This document shows positions 13,479 through 20,706 of a stretch of 25,228 bases of DNA, one piece after another. The first letter of the stretch is position 1; each line of letters begins with the position of its first letter. Made by a program: the position numbers and the translations under genes. Origin of the DNA: an uncultured Collinsella sp. (lineage in GTDB: Bacteria > Actinomycetota > Coriobacteriia > Coriobacteriales > Coriobacteriaceae); the NCBI GenBank assembly GCA_902468695.1, contig CABQZS010000227.1, positions 1 through 25,228 on the forward strand, read 5' to 3'. The notes below the pieces were generated by a model. It searched no databases. It worked only from the letters and a program-made list of their open reading frames with translations, and was not told where the DNA came from.

Positions 13479-16276
13479 AAAGCATCGGCGCAGCGCTTGC
13501 AGATATGCGCGTGGCCGTTGTACTCGCCGACGGTGGTGCGGTAGTTCCAGCAACGGTCGCAGCACTCGCCCTCGGCAGCCTCGATAGCAACGGAGAGCTC
13601 CTCGCCCTGGGTTAGCTCAACATCGGAGACGATGTAGAACTCGGCCAGGTCGACGGCCTTATCACCGGTCAGCAGCGCGTACATCTCGGCGGGAACGACC
13701 GCCTTGACGCGGACCTGCTGGCTCTTGGTGAAGGTGCCGGCGGAGCGGGCATCCTCAAGGGCCTTGGTCACGGCACTACGGAGCTCGAGCGAAGCCTCGA
13801 GCACGCCCTCAAACTCATTGGCCTCGTCGAACGTGATGGGCGACTTGTACCAATCAAGCAGCGCAGCGTACTTCTGGTGATCGACGCAGCCGGCGGGCGC
13901 ATAGGCCATGGCCTCGTCGACCGTATAGGACAGGATCGGCTGCAGGTCGCGCATGAGCATCGAGAAGAGCTCGGCCAGCACGGTCTGGGCGCTGCGGCGC
14001 TCGAGCGAGCCGGGCTTATCGCAGTACAGACGATCCTTCAGGGCGTCGAGGTACACGTTAGAAAGCTCGGTGACCACGAAGTCGTAAAGCGCACGGTAGG
14101 CGCGCGGGAACTCGTAGCTGGCGTAGGCGTCGTCGACCTCGGCCTGGACCTGGGTCAGACGGGCAACCATGAGCTTGTCGAGCGGCAGCAAGTAGGCAAA
14201 GGCGACGCCGTCGGTCTCGGGCTCAAACTGACCCTCGAGCTCGGAGAGCAAGAAGCGCAGCGTGTTGCGGAAACGACGGTAGGCATCGGACGTACGAGCG
14301 AGAATCTCGTGGTCGATGGAGACGTCGGAGCTGGTGTCGACGGAGGCAACCCACAGACGGATGATGTCAGCGCCCATCTCGTCGCAGACCTTGTTGGGGT
14401 CGATGACGTTGCCGAGCGACTTGGACATCTTGCGGCCCTGGCCGTCGAGCGTGAAGCCCTGCGAGACGACCGCCTTGTACGGAGCGTGGCCGTTGGCACC
14501 CACCGAAGTGAGCAGCGAGCTCTGGAACCAACCACGATGCTGGTCGGAGCCCTCGAGATACACGTCCGCCGGGTACTCAAGCTCGGGGCGATACTCGCAG
14601 ACGGCCTTCCAGGAGACGCCGGAGTCCCACCACACGTCGAGGATGTCCTTATCGGCCTTGAGGTGATGGCCGCCACACTTGGGGCAGACGCAGGCCTCAC
14701 CCAGGTAGCTCTCGGGAGCGTCGGTGAACCAGGCGTCGGAGCCCTTCTCGTGGAAGAGCTTGATGACGGCGTCGAGCGTGGCGTCGTTCATGACCTTCTC
14801 GCCGCAGTCGGCGCAAGTGTAGCTGGGGATAGGCACGCCCCAGTTGCGCTGACGGCTGATGCACCAGTCGGGACGCTGCTCGACCATGGCGCCGATGCGG
14901 TTGGCGGCGTGAGCCGGATACCACTTGACGTTCTCGCGGACCTCTTTGCCAGCCTGCTCGCGCAGACCGGTCTTGTCCATCGAGACGAACCACTGGTCGG
15001 TAGCACGGAAGAGCACCGGGTGCTTGCAGCGCCAGCAGTGCGGATAGCTGTGCGTGATCTTCTTCTCGAGGACCAGGGTGCCGCGCTCGCGCAGGAACTC
15101 GATGATGTGCGGGTTGGCCTCGTCGGTATCCATGCCGCTGAAGGGGCCGCCGGTGCCAAACTCCTCGCCGGTGTAGAACTTGCCGTCGTCATCGACCGGC
15201 ATGCAAATGTCGGTGATGCCCTCCTTGAGGCAGGCGAAGTAGTCGTCGACGCCGTGACCGGGCGAGTTGTGGACGATACCGGTACCGTCATCGACACCGA
15301 CGTAATCGGCCAACAGCGCAACGCCCTCGACACCGTCAAAGATCGGCTGCTTATAGTGAATGTGGTGGAAGGTCTCGGCGGGAACCACGTAGGGCTTGCC
15401 GTCGACCAACACCGGGGTGTACTCCCAGCCAAACTCCTCGCAGCACTTGGGAGCCAGGTCCTCGAGCATGACCTCGGCGCGGCCGTCGTGCTCAACGGCG
15501 ACATACGCGGCACCCGGCTTGAGGGAAACGGCCTGGTCGGAGGGGATGGTCCACGGCGTGGTCGTCCAGATGATAAAGTCAACCGGGCCCTCGAAGTTCT
15601 CGAGGCCGGCGGGCTTGGAGGTCATCTCAAAGCGCACGAAAATGGACGGGCTCGTCTCATCGGAGTACTCGATCTCGGCCTCGGCCAGCGCGGTGTGGCA
15701 GTGCTTGCACCAGTGAACCGGCTTGTGGCCACGATAGATCATGCCCTTATCGAACATGGCCTTGAAGACCTCGATGTCGGCGGCGTCATGCTGGTGATAG
15801 AGCGTCAGATACGGGTTGTCCCAATCTCCGAGCACGCCCAGGCGACGGAAGCCGGCCTTCTGGAGCTCAATGTTCTCGACAGCAAACTCGTTGCAGAGCT
15901 CGCGGATCTGAGCCGTGGAGGTCTGGTTGAACTTCTCGGTGCCGAGCTTCTCCTCGACCTTATGCTCGATCGGCTGGCCATGGCAGTCCCAACCGGGGAC
16001 ATAGGGAACCTCATAGCCCTGCATCATCCAGTAGCGGTTGATCATGTCCTTGGAGATCTTGTTCATGGCGTGGCCGATGTGGATCGGGCCGTTGGCGTAC
16101 GGAGGGCCGTCGTGCAGCACGAACTTCTTGTGACCCTCGTTCTTCTTTAGAACTTGCTCGTAGACCTTGTTGTCCTGCCAGTCCTTGAGTCGCTTGGGCT
16201 CGGACTTGGAAAGACCGGCACGCATGGGAAATCCGGTTTTGGGCAGATTCATCGTCTGCTTGTACTCGTTTGCCAC
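13475..16276 (-). CDS. ileS: Isoleucine--tRNA ligase
   Basis: This 933-residue class I synthetase charges tRNA-Ile in the cytoplasm. Signatures are GPPYANGPIHIGHAMNK (57-73, with HIGH at 66-69), the KMSKS loop (616-620, in GRKMSKSLGNVIDP), a large editing insertion between them, the anticodon-binding domain, and a C-terminal zinc ribbon with CDRCWNYR and CKRC in the last 30 residues. This is the bacterial IleS type with a C-terminal Zn site. The start is GTG at 16276-16274, with AAGGGG five to six bases upstream. Expression should be controlled by the T-box leader just upstream. It appears monocistronic, with a terminator at 13253-13213. Confidence 0.97.
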   Translation of the reverse strand: MANEYKQTMNLPKTGFPMRAGLSKSEPKRLKDWQDNKVYEQVLKKNEGHKKFVLHDGPPYANGPIHIGHAMNKISKDMINRYWMMQGYEVPYVPGWDCHGQPIEHKVEEKLGTEKFNQTSTAQIRELCNEFAVENIELQKAGFRRLGVLGDWDNPYLTLYHQHDAADIEVFKAMFDKGMIYRGHKPVHWCKHCHTALAEAEIEYSDETSPSIFVRFEMTSKPAGLENFEGPVDFIIWTTTPWTIPSDQAVSLKPGAAYVAVEHDGRAEVMLEDLAPKCCEEFGWEYTPVLVDGKPYVVPAETFHHIHYKQPIFDGVEGVALLADYVGVDDGTGIVHNSPGHGVDDYFACLKEGITDICMPVDDDGKFYTGEEFGTGGPFSGMDTDEANPHIIEFLRERGTLVLEKKITHSYPHCWRCKHPVLFRATDQWFVSMDKTGLREQAGKEVRENVKWYPAHAANRIGAMVEQRPDWCISRQRNWGVPIPSYTCADCGEKVMNDATLDAVIKLFHEKGSDAWFTDAPESYLGEACVCPKCGGHHLKADKDILDVWWDSGVSWKAVCEYRPELEYPADVYLEGSDQHRGWFQSSLLTSVGANGHAPYKAVVSQGFTLDGQGRKMSKSLGNVIDPNKVCDEMGADIIRLWVASVDTSSDVSIDHEILARTSDAYRRFRNTLRFLLSELEGQFEPETDGVAFAYLLPLDKLMVARLTQVQAEVDDAYASYEFPRAYRALYDFVVTELSNVYLDALKDRLYCDKPGSLERRSAQTVLAELFSMLMRDLQPILSYTVDEAMAYAPAGCVDHQKYAALLDWYKSPITFDEANEFEGVLEASLELRSAVTKALEDARSAGTFTKSQQVRVKAVVPAEMYALLTGDKAVDLAEFYIVSDVELTQGEELSVAIEAAEGECCDRCWNYRTTVGEYNGHAHICKRCADAL

Positions 16277-16319
16277 GGTACCCCTTTCATGTCATGGGCG
16301 CACACGCCCGTTGGGCACC

Positions 16320-16357
16320 AAAAAAGCGCCCGTCCCTACAAGCTGGGACGAAGCGCC
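16320..16357 (-). terminator. T-box regulated terminator of ileS
   Basis: On the minus strand GCGC-TT-CGTCCC pairs with GGGACG-G-GCGC around an eight-base loop, followed by six T residues (16325-16320). Its left arm and loop contain CTTCG and CCCAGCTT, the same bases used by the antiterminator, so the two structures exclude each other. Confidence 0.88.
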
Positions 16358-16620
16358 ACAAAACGGGCAGCCTGCCCGTAAAAGCTCTTCGCTTAACCAC
16401 CCAGCTTAGATGCCCTCGCCCGCATATTCGCGCGCTCGCATCCGTTACTCGGCTGGCCTGTATCGACGACCATCTCGGCGATGTCTACTAAGACGAACCT
16501 GCACGGCACGTCCGTTGGGACCGCAGCTCCGGGGTGATTTTCATCGGTCGCATGCACGGGTTCTCAGCGCTCCCCGCTCTCTGTAGCATGCGGACGGCCG
16601 ACTACTCGTCCCCATCAACG
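16320..16620 (-). promoter_or_regulatory. T-box riboswitch (isoleucine) in the ileS leader
   Basis: Read on the minus strand. Stem I opens with GATGGGGACGAGTAG (from 16616) and has the conserved AGAGAGC (16582-16576) and GCTGAGA blocks. It closes with CCCC after the specifier loop GAAA-ATC-A, where ATC (16538-16536) is an isoleucine codon. The T-box reads GGGTGGTTAAGCG (16402-16390); its UGGU (16399-16396) can pair with the ACCA end of tRNA-Ile. The antiterminator is explicit: AAGCTGGG pairs with CCCAGCTT, and CGAAG with CTTCG, leaving UGGUUAAG bulged. The same 3' strand forms the terminator at 16357-16320. Uncharged tRNA-Ile should therefore stabilise the antiterminator and switch ileS on. 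Confidence 0.93.
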
Positions 16621-16632
16621 CTTATGCGGAGT

Positions 16633-16661
16633 ATGCTAGCACGTTCCGCGCCGGCGAAAAA
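16633..16661 (-). promoter_or_regulatory. Candidate promoter of the ileS T-box transcript
   Basis: On the minus strand TGC-TAGCAT is an extended -10 (hexamer 16638-16633), with a weak -35 TTTTTC at 16661-16656, 17 bases away. The predicted start near 16626 falls about ten bases before Stem I, which supports the assignment. Confidence 0.5.
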
Positions 16662-16762
16662 CCCTCAACACTGGTTTTATACGTTTGAAATTTCTCGCTA
16701 TTACAGCCCTTCTCTAGGAGCAAAATACCTGAAAGCACTTTATCGAACGAAAGAAGGTTGCT

Positions 16763-17851
16763 ATGCGCACGATTGGAATGAGTGATTATACCGTTGGCGA
16801 GGATTGCTTTACCGAGCTGCCCGCCGCACTGGCCGAGTACGGAGCGACCAAGGTCGCCATCATTGGCGGCAAGCGAGCCCTGGCTGCGGCGCTGCCGGGA
16901 ATCGAGGCGGCACTTGAAGGTACCGATGTCGAGGTCCTGGAGACGCGCGTCTATGGCACCAACAGTACGCGTGCCAATATCGCCAAGGTCGTGAACTCCC
17001 CTGCCTGCCAGGAAGCCGACGTGCTCATCGCATGCGGCGGCGGCAAGGCGCTCGACACCGTCAAGACCGCAGCCATCGAGCTCAAGAAGATCGTCTTCAC
17101 CGTCCCGACGATCTGTTCTAACTGCTCCGCCGCGACCGCCATTGCCGTCGTGTACAACGACGACGGCTCGCTCGAGGGCTATTCGTACCCCAACCGACCG
17201 GCGCACATCTTCATCAACCCCAAGATCATCGCCGAAGCTCCGGCGGAGTACTTCTGGGCCGGCGTGGGCGATGCCCTGTCCAAGCAGCCCGAGGTCGAGT
17301 ACGCCACGAGCGCCGGCAACTTGGAGCACACGGCAGGCCTTGGCCTGGCACTCGCCCACACCTGCTCCGAGCCGCTGTTTACCTACGGCGTTCAGGGTCT
17401 TGAGGACGTGCGCCAGAACCTGTCAAGCGAGGCCGTCAAACAAATCGCGCTCGACATCGTGGTCAACACGGGCTACGTCTCCAACCTGACCAACCAGAAC
17501 GATTACTACTACAACTCGAGCGTGGCGCACGCATTCTACAACGCCACCTGCAGCATTCCGCGTGAGGGCACCTACCTGCACGGCGAGGTCGTGAGCCTGG
17601 GCGTGCTCGTGCTGTTTGCCTATACGGGAGACACCGAGAACCTTGAGCGCTACGCCGCCTTTAACAAGCAGATGGGGCTGCCCGTGACGCTTGAGCAGGT
17701 CGGCCTTACCGAGGCCGACATCCCGGCGCTGTGTGAGTATGCCCACGCCACCAACGAGTGGAAGCAGGGTAACCCGGAGCCCTTCACCGACGAGAAGTTC
17801 GCCGCCGCCATCAAGGCCGCCAACGCCTACGGCCACTCTTTCCTGGCCTAA
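16763..17851 (+). CDS. Iron-containing alcohol dehydrogenase, glycerol dehydrogenase-like
   Basis: This 362-residue NAD(P)-dependent dehydrogenase belongs to the group III, metal-dependent family (GldA, glycerol-1-phosphate and related dehydrogenases). Visible features are the nucleotide-binding GGGKALD (92-98), a PTICSNCSAAT segment (115-125), and metal ligands Asp170 (in WAGVGDALSKQPE), His256 (SVAHAFYN) and His273 (YLHGEVVSLG). The substrate cannot be assigned: the length and the SNC segment fit glycerol dehydrogenase-like oxidoreductases of gut actinobacteria. The ATG at 16763 has AGAAGG just upstream. It is divergent from ileS and shares the intergenic region with the T-box promoter; the short unassigned stretch 16662-16762 should hold its promoter. 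It ends at a palindromic terminator. Confidence 0.9.
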   Translation: MRTIGMSDYTVGEDCFTELPAALAEYGATKVAIIGGKRALAAALPGIEAALEGTDVEVLETRVYGTNSTRANIAKVVNSPACQEADVLIACGGGKALDTVKTAAIELKKIVFTVPTICSNCSAATAIAVVYNDDGSLEGYSYPNRPAHIFINPKIIAEAPAEYFWAGVGDALSKQPEVEYATSAGNLEHTAGLGLALAHTCSEPLFTYGVQGLEDVRQNLSSEAVKQIALDIVVNTGYVSNLTNQNDYYYNSSVAHAFYNATCSIPREGTYLHGEVVSLGVLVLFAYTGDTENLERYAAFNKQMGLPVTLEQVGLTEADIPALCEYAHATNEWKQGNPEPFTDEKFAAAIKAANAYGHSFLA

Positions 17852-17857
17852 CCGACC

Positions 17858-17899
17858 AAAACCGCCACAAAGGGGACAGTACCTTTGTGGCGGTTTTTT
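17858..17899. terminator. Bidirectional palindromic terminator, copy B
   Basis: A perfect 16-bp stem, AAAACCGCCACAAAGG (17858-17873) and CCTTTGTGGCGGTTTT (17882-17897), has loop GGACAGTA and six T residues on the plus strand. It separates the converging dehydrogenase and DUF523 genes; the DUF523 stop (17900-17898) lies in the T-run. It is nearly the same element as 10064-10104, inverted. Confidence 0.9.
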
Positions 17900-18353
17900 A
17901 TTGCTGTAACATGCTCGAGTCGAATTCGCTTGCCGGGATCACGCGGTAGCCGTGGCGCAGGAGCAGGTCAGCGAAGACACCGTTACCCGTTGTGAGCGTG
18001 CCGCTGAAGGATCCGTCGTAGATATGGCCCACGCCACACGACGGACTGCGATCCTGCAAGACGCACGCAGTAATCTCGGACGGGCCGCCCGCTTGCTCGC
18101 ACATATCGAGCGCACGTTGAGCGCCTAGACGAAACTCGCGATCGACTGAGGTACCCTCGCAGGTACGGACCTCGCCGCTCACAATCTCGGACGGCTTGCG
18201 CGGTGTGGGCAGGCCCCCAAAGACCTCAGGGCACACCAAGAGGACCTCAGTCCCCGTACGCTCGCAGGCCTCGACCAACGCGCGATGATAGTTGTCGAGC
18301 CCGTTATACTTGCAGCTCTCGCCCATCAAGCAGGCGCTCACCACGATCTTCAT
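17898..18353 (-). CDS. DUF523 family protein (TudS-like, putative Fe-S desulfurase)
   Basis: This 151-residue protein carries the DUF523 pattern: VSACLMGESCKYNG (5-18; Cys8 and Cys14), VCPEVFGGLPTPR (40-52) and LQDRSPSCGVGHIYDGSFSG (99-118; Cys106). Established knowledge: the TudS thiouracil desulfurase belongs to this family and uses conserved cysteines to hold an Fe-S cluster. The substrate here is not known. The ATG at 18353-18351 was preferred because GAGAGGG sits six bases upstream and the protein then starts MKIVVSACL; the ATG at 18359 directly abuts that site. It lies downstream of ftsH but is separated from it by a strong terminator, so it probably has its own promoter. Confidence 0.85.
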   Translation of the reverse strand: MKIVVSACLMGESCKYNGLDNYHRALVEACERTGTEVLLVCPEVFGGLPTPRKPSEIVSGEVRTCEGTSVDREFRLGAQRALDMCEQAGGPSEITACVLQDRSPSCGVGHIYDGSFSGTLTTGNGVFADLLLRHGYRVIPASEFDSSMLQQ

Positions 18354-18370
18354 TTCCATCCCTCTCAAGC

Positions 18371-18408
18371 AAAACGCCCCATTTGAGAAAGCTGCTCAAA
18401 TGGGGCGT
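18371..18408 (-). terminator. Intrinsic terminator of ftsH
   Basis: A perfect 14-bp stem, ACGCCCCATTTGAG (18374-18387) and CTCAAATGGGGCGT (18395-18408), has a seven-base loop. On the minus strand it runs straight into TTTT (18374-18371), 26 bases after the ftsH stop. Confidence 0.88.
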
Positions 18409-18434
18409 CGGCGTTTACTGGCTCGACCGCGGCT

Positions 18435-20327
18435 TTACTGCTGCTTCGGCATCAGCGGATTCTCGCGCGTAAGGAGATTCATGAACTCCTCGCCCGTGAT
18501 CGTCTCTTTCTTGTACAGATAACGAGCCAGCTCGTGGAGCTTGAACTTGTTCTCCTTGAGGATCTGCAGGGCGCGGTCGTGCGCATCCTCGATCAGCTTG
18601 GCGACAATCGCGTCCACGCGCTCGGCCGTACCGGGGGCGCAGGTGAGCGACGTGTCCTGGTTAAGGTACGCATTCTGAACGGTACCGAGTGCCATCATGC
18701 CAAACTCATCAGACATACCAAAGCGCGTCACCATGTTACGGGCGAGCTTGGTGGCCTGCTCGATATCGTTGGCGGCACCGGTCGTCATCTCACCAAAGAT
18801 GAGCTCCTCGGCTGCACGGCCACCGCAATAGACGGCGAGCTTGTCCAGGACCTCCTGGCGCGTGGTCAGGAAGCGCTCGTCCTCCTCGACCTGCATGGTA
18901 TAGCCAAGAGCACCGCTCGTGCGCGGCACGATGGTGATCTTGGTAACCGGCGCGGAACCCTTTTGGCGGGCAGCGACGATGGCATGGCCGATCTCGTGGT
19001 AGGAAACGACCTGCTTCTCGTGGTCGGAAAGCACCGTGGACTTACGCTGTTGGCCGGCAATGACGACCTCCACCGACTCCTCGAAGTCGTCCTGGGTTGC
19101 ACGCTTGCGACCCTCGCGAACGGCGCGCAGGGCGCCCTCGTTGATGATATTGGCCAGGTCGGCGCCCGAGGCACCGGGCGTGGCGCGAGCAATCGCGGTC
19201 AGATCGATCGGCGGCTCGGTCTTCACGCTCTTGGCGTGAAGTTCGAGGATGTTCTTACGGCCGGTCAGATCGGGCAACTCAACGGGGATGCGGCGGTCAA
19301 AACGACCGGGGCGCAGTAGAGCGGGATCGAGACTGTCGGGGCGGTTGGTTGCGGCAAGGACAACGATACCCTTGTGGTTATCGAAGCCATCCATCTCGGT
19401 CAGCAACTGATTGAGCGTCTGCTCGCGCTCGTCGTTGCCGCTAAAGCCGCCGCCATCGCGCTTCTTACCGATGGTATCGATCTCATCGATAAAGACGATA
19501 CACGGGGCCTTTTCCTTGGCCTGCTTAAACAGGTCACGAACCTTTGCAGCGCCGCGACCAACAAACATCTCAACGAACTCAGAGCCCGAAATGCTAAAGA
19601 ACGGAACACCGGCCTCGCCGGCAACAGCCTTGGCAAGCAGGGTCTTACCGGTACCCGGAGGGCCGACAAGGAGAGCACCGCGCGGCAGCTTGGCGCCGAT
19701 CTCCTCGTAGCGCTGCGGCTTCTCCAGAAAGTCGACGACCTCCTTGAGAGACTCCTTGGCCTCTTCCTGGCCGGCGACGTCCTTAAAGGTCACGCCCACG
19801 TCCTTGGAGGCGATCACGCGCGCGCCGGACTTACCCAGTCCGCCGCCGCCAAAACCGCCGCCGCCAAAGTTCATCGACGGGCCGTCATCGCCCATAGCCT
19901 TCTTCATGCGGCGGTTGAGCCACCAACCGATGAGGAAGAAAATCGCCATGGGAAGAATGAGTGTGAGCAGGTAGTAGGTCATCAAACCCGAGTTTTTATC
20001 GGGAACAACCGACTCCAGCGAAGCGCCAGACTCAAGCACGCGATCGGTAAAGCCCGCATCATTCGGCACACCGGTCGTCTTATAGGCGATGTTCTCGTCC
20101 TCGCCCTTCTTGGTGTAATAAATCGAGTAATCGTCCGTGTTGTACTCGACCTTGTCGACACTCTTCTTATCGAGCGCTTTGACAAACGTCGAGTAATCGG
20201 TCTTCGTAATCTGCTGCGTGTGACCGATGTTAGGGAACAGAACGGTCGAGAGCACGAGGTAGACGACGAAGGCGATGAGCACGTAGAGGATCATATTCCG
20301 TCTACGTTTGTTGTCATCCATCTCCAT
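18435..20327 (-). CDS. ftsH: ATP-dependent zinc metalloprotease FtsH
   Basis: This membrane-anchored AAA+ protease handles membrane-protein quality control and regulated proteolysis. It has 630 residues with the start used here. Domains in order: first membrane helix (about residues 12-31), an extracytoplasmic domain, second helix (about 116-138), a strikingly glycine-rich linker (GGGGFGGGGLG, about 155-165), Walker A GPPGTGKT (222-229), Walker B VFIDEID, sensor ATNRP (326-330), arginine fingers GRFDRR (341-346), and zinc-protease HEIGH (444-448). Two starts compete: ATG 20342 has no ribosome binding site, while ATG 20327 has GGAG nine bases upstream. The SigB-like promoter at 20394-20370 would give a 35-base leader for the latter. 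It is divergent from the cobO remnant. Confidence 0.96.
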   Translation of the reverse strand: MEMDDNKRRRNMILYVLIAFVVYLVLSTVLFPNIGHTQQITKTDYSTFVKALDKKSVDKVEYNTDDYSIYYTKKGEDENIAYKTTGVPNDAGFTDRVLESGASLESVVPDKNSGLMTYYLLTLILPMAIFFLIGWWLNRRMKKAMGDDGPSMNFGGGGFGGGGLGKSGARVIASKDVGVTFKDVAGQEEAKESLKEVVDFLEKPQRYEEIGAKLPRGALLVGPPGTGKTLLAKAVAGEAGVPFFSISGSEFVEMFVGRGAAKVRDLFKQAKEKAPCIVFIDEIDTIGKKRDGGGFSGNDEREQTLNQLLTEMDGFDNHKGIVVLAATNRPDSLDPALLRPGRFDRRIPVELPDLTGRKNILELHAKSVKTEPPIDLTAIARATPGASGADLANIINEGALRAVREGRKRATQDDFEESVEVVIAGQQRKSTVLSDHEKQVVSYHEIGHAIVAARQKGSAPVTKITIVPRTSGALGYTMQVEEDERFLTTRQEVLDKLAVYCGGRAAEELIFGEMTTGAANDIEQATKLARNMVTRFGMSDEFGMMALGTVQNAYLNQDTSLTCAPGTAERVDAIVAKLIEDAHDRALQILKENKFKLHELARYLYKKETITGEEFMNLLTRENPLMPKQQ

Positions 20328-20369
20328 CTGCTTGAACTCCATCTACTGGGGTTGATAATGCTAACTAGA

Positions 20370-20394
20370 ATACCCAACCCGGCCGGCGATAAAC
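20370..20394 (-). promoter_or_regulatory. SigB-type promoter candidate of ftsH
   Basis: On the minus strand GTTTAT (20394-20389), a 13-base spacer and GGGTAT (20375-20370) match the SigB consensus of low-GC Gram-positive bacteria (GTTTAA, 12-14 bases, GGGTAT) at all but one position. It points at ftsH, with a predicted start near 20363. A SigB-family factor is encoded at 5066-5857. This is a sequence match only. Confidence 0.6.
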
Positions 20395-20419
20395 CGACGC
20401 CGGGCACGAAAGGATAGAG

Positions 20420-20616
20420 ATGGCATCACTCGAAGTCGGCAAGGTTCAAATCTATACGGGCAACTGATCGCGATGAAACCCGACACCACAGAGCTCATAC
20501 TGACCGGCCGCAGCTTGCTGCCACTCGCCGACCTTGCTGACCTGGTCACCGAAATGCGCCCCGTCAAACACTACTTCGACGAAGGCCTCCTGGCCCGCCA
20601 AGGCATCGAATACTAA
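20420..20616 (+). pseudogene. cobO: cobO/btuR (cob(I)yrinic acid a,c-diamide adenosyltransferase) remnant
   Basis: The two ends of a corrinoid adenosyltransferase survive without the middle. An ATG at 20420, with AAGGA upstream, starts MASLEVGKVQIYTGN, the family's N-terminus up to the first residues of the P-loop, then hits TGA (20465-20467). In another frame, from about 20467, the family's C-terminus follows: IAMKPDTTELILTGR, then ADLVTEMRPVKHYFDEGLLA and RQGIEY, stopping at 20614-20616. The P-loop GKGKTT and the whole ATP-binding core are gone, and the frames differ. This is an internal deletion of roughly 350-400 bases plus a frame change (full genes encode about 170-200 residues). The protein cannot be functional. 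Its stop lies inside the inverted repeat that follows. Confidence 0.88.
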
Positions 20617-20706
20617 TTGATCCGAAGGGGACGGAGGAGAACGGATCATCGACATCACGACGGAGAGAAATGATCCGTTCTCCTCCGTCCCCTACGGATC
20701 AATTAG
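20613..20706. repeat. 37-bp inverted repeat (pair of palindromic units)
   Basis: The arms 20613-20649 and 20670-20706 are reverse complements at 36 of 37 positions, with a 20-base loop. Each arm is itself a unit bounded by TGATCCG and CGGATCA around a core containing AGGGGACGGAGGAGAA. The left arm covers the cobO remnant's stop, the right arm the MATE stop codon. No T-run follows on either strand. It is a likely dispersed palindromic element that may also act as a bidirectional terminator. Confidence 0.85.

Noticed and set aside
13877..16150. A 757-codon open frame on the plus strand opposite ileS.
   Set aside because: Same reason: it is an antisense shadow of a conserved synthetase, with no recognisable domain.
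16360..16379. ACGGGC...GCCCGTTTT as an independent terminator of the ileS leader.
   Set aside because: It lies between the two strands of a well-formed antiterminator and has only four T residues, so it is more likely an inserted hairpin. It is kept as a separate observation.
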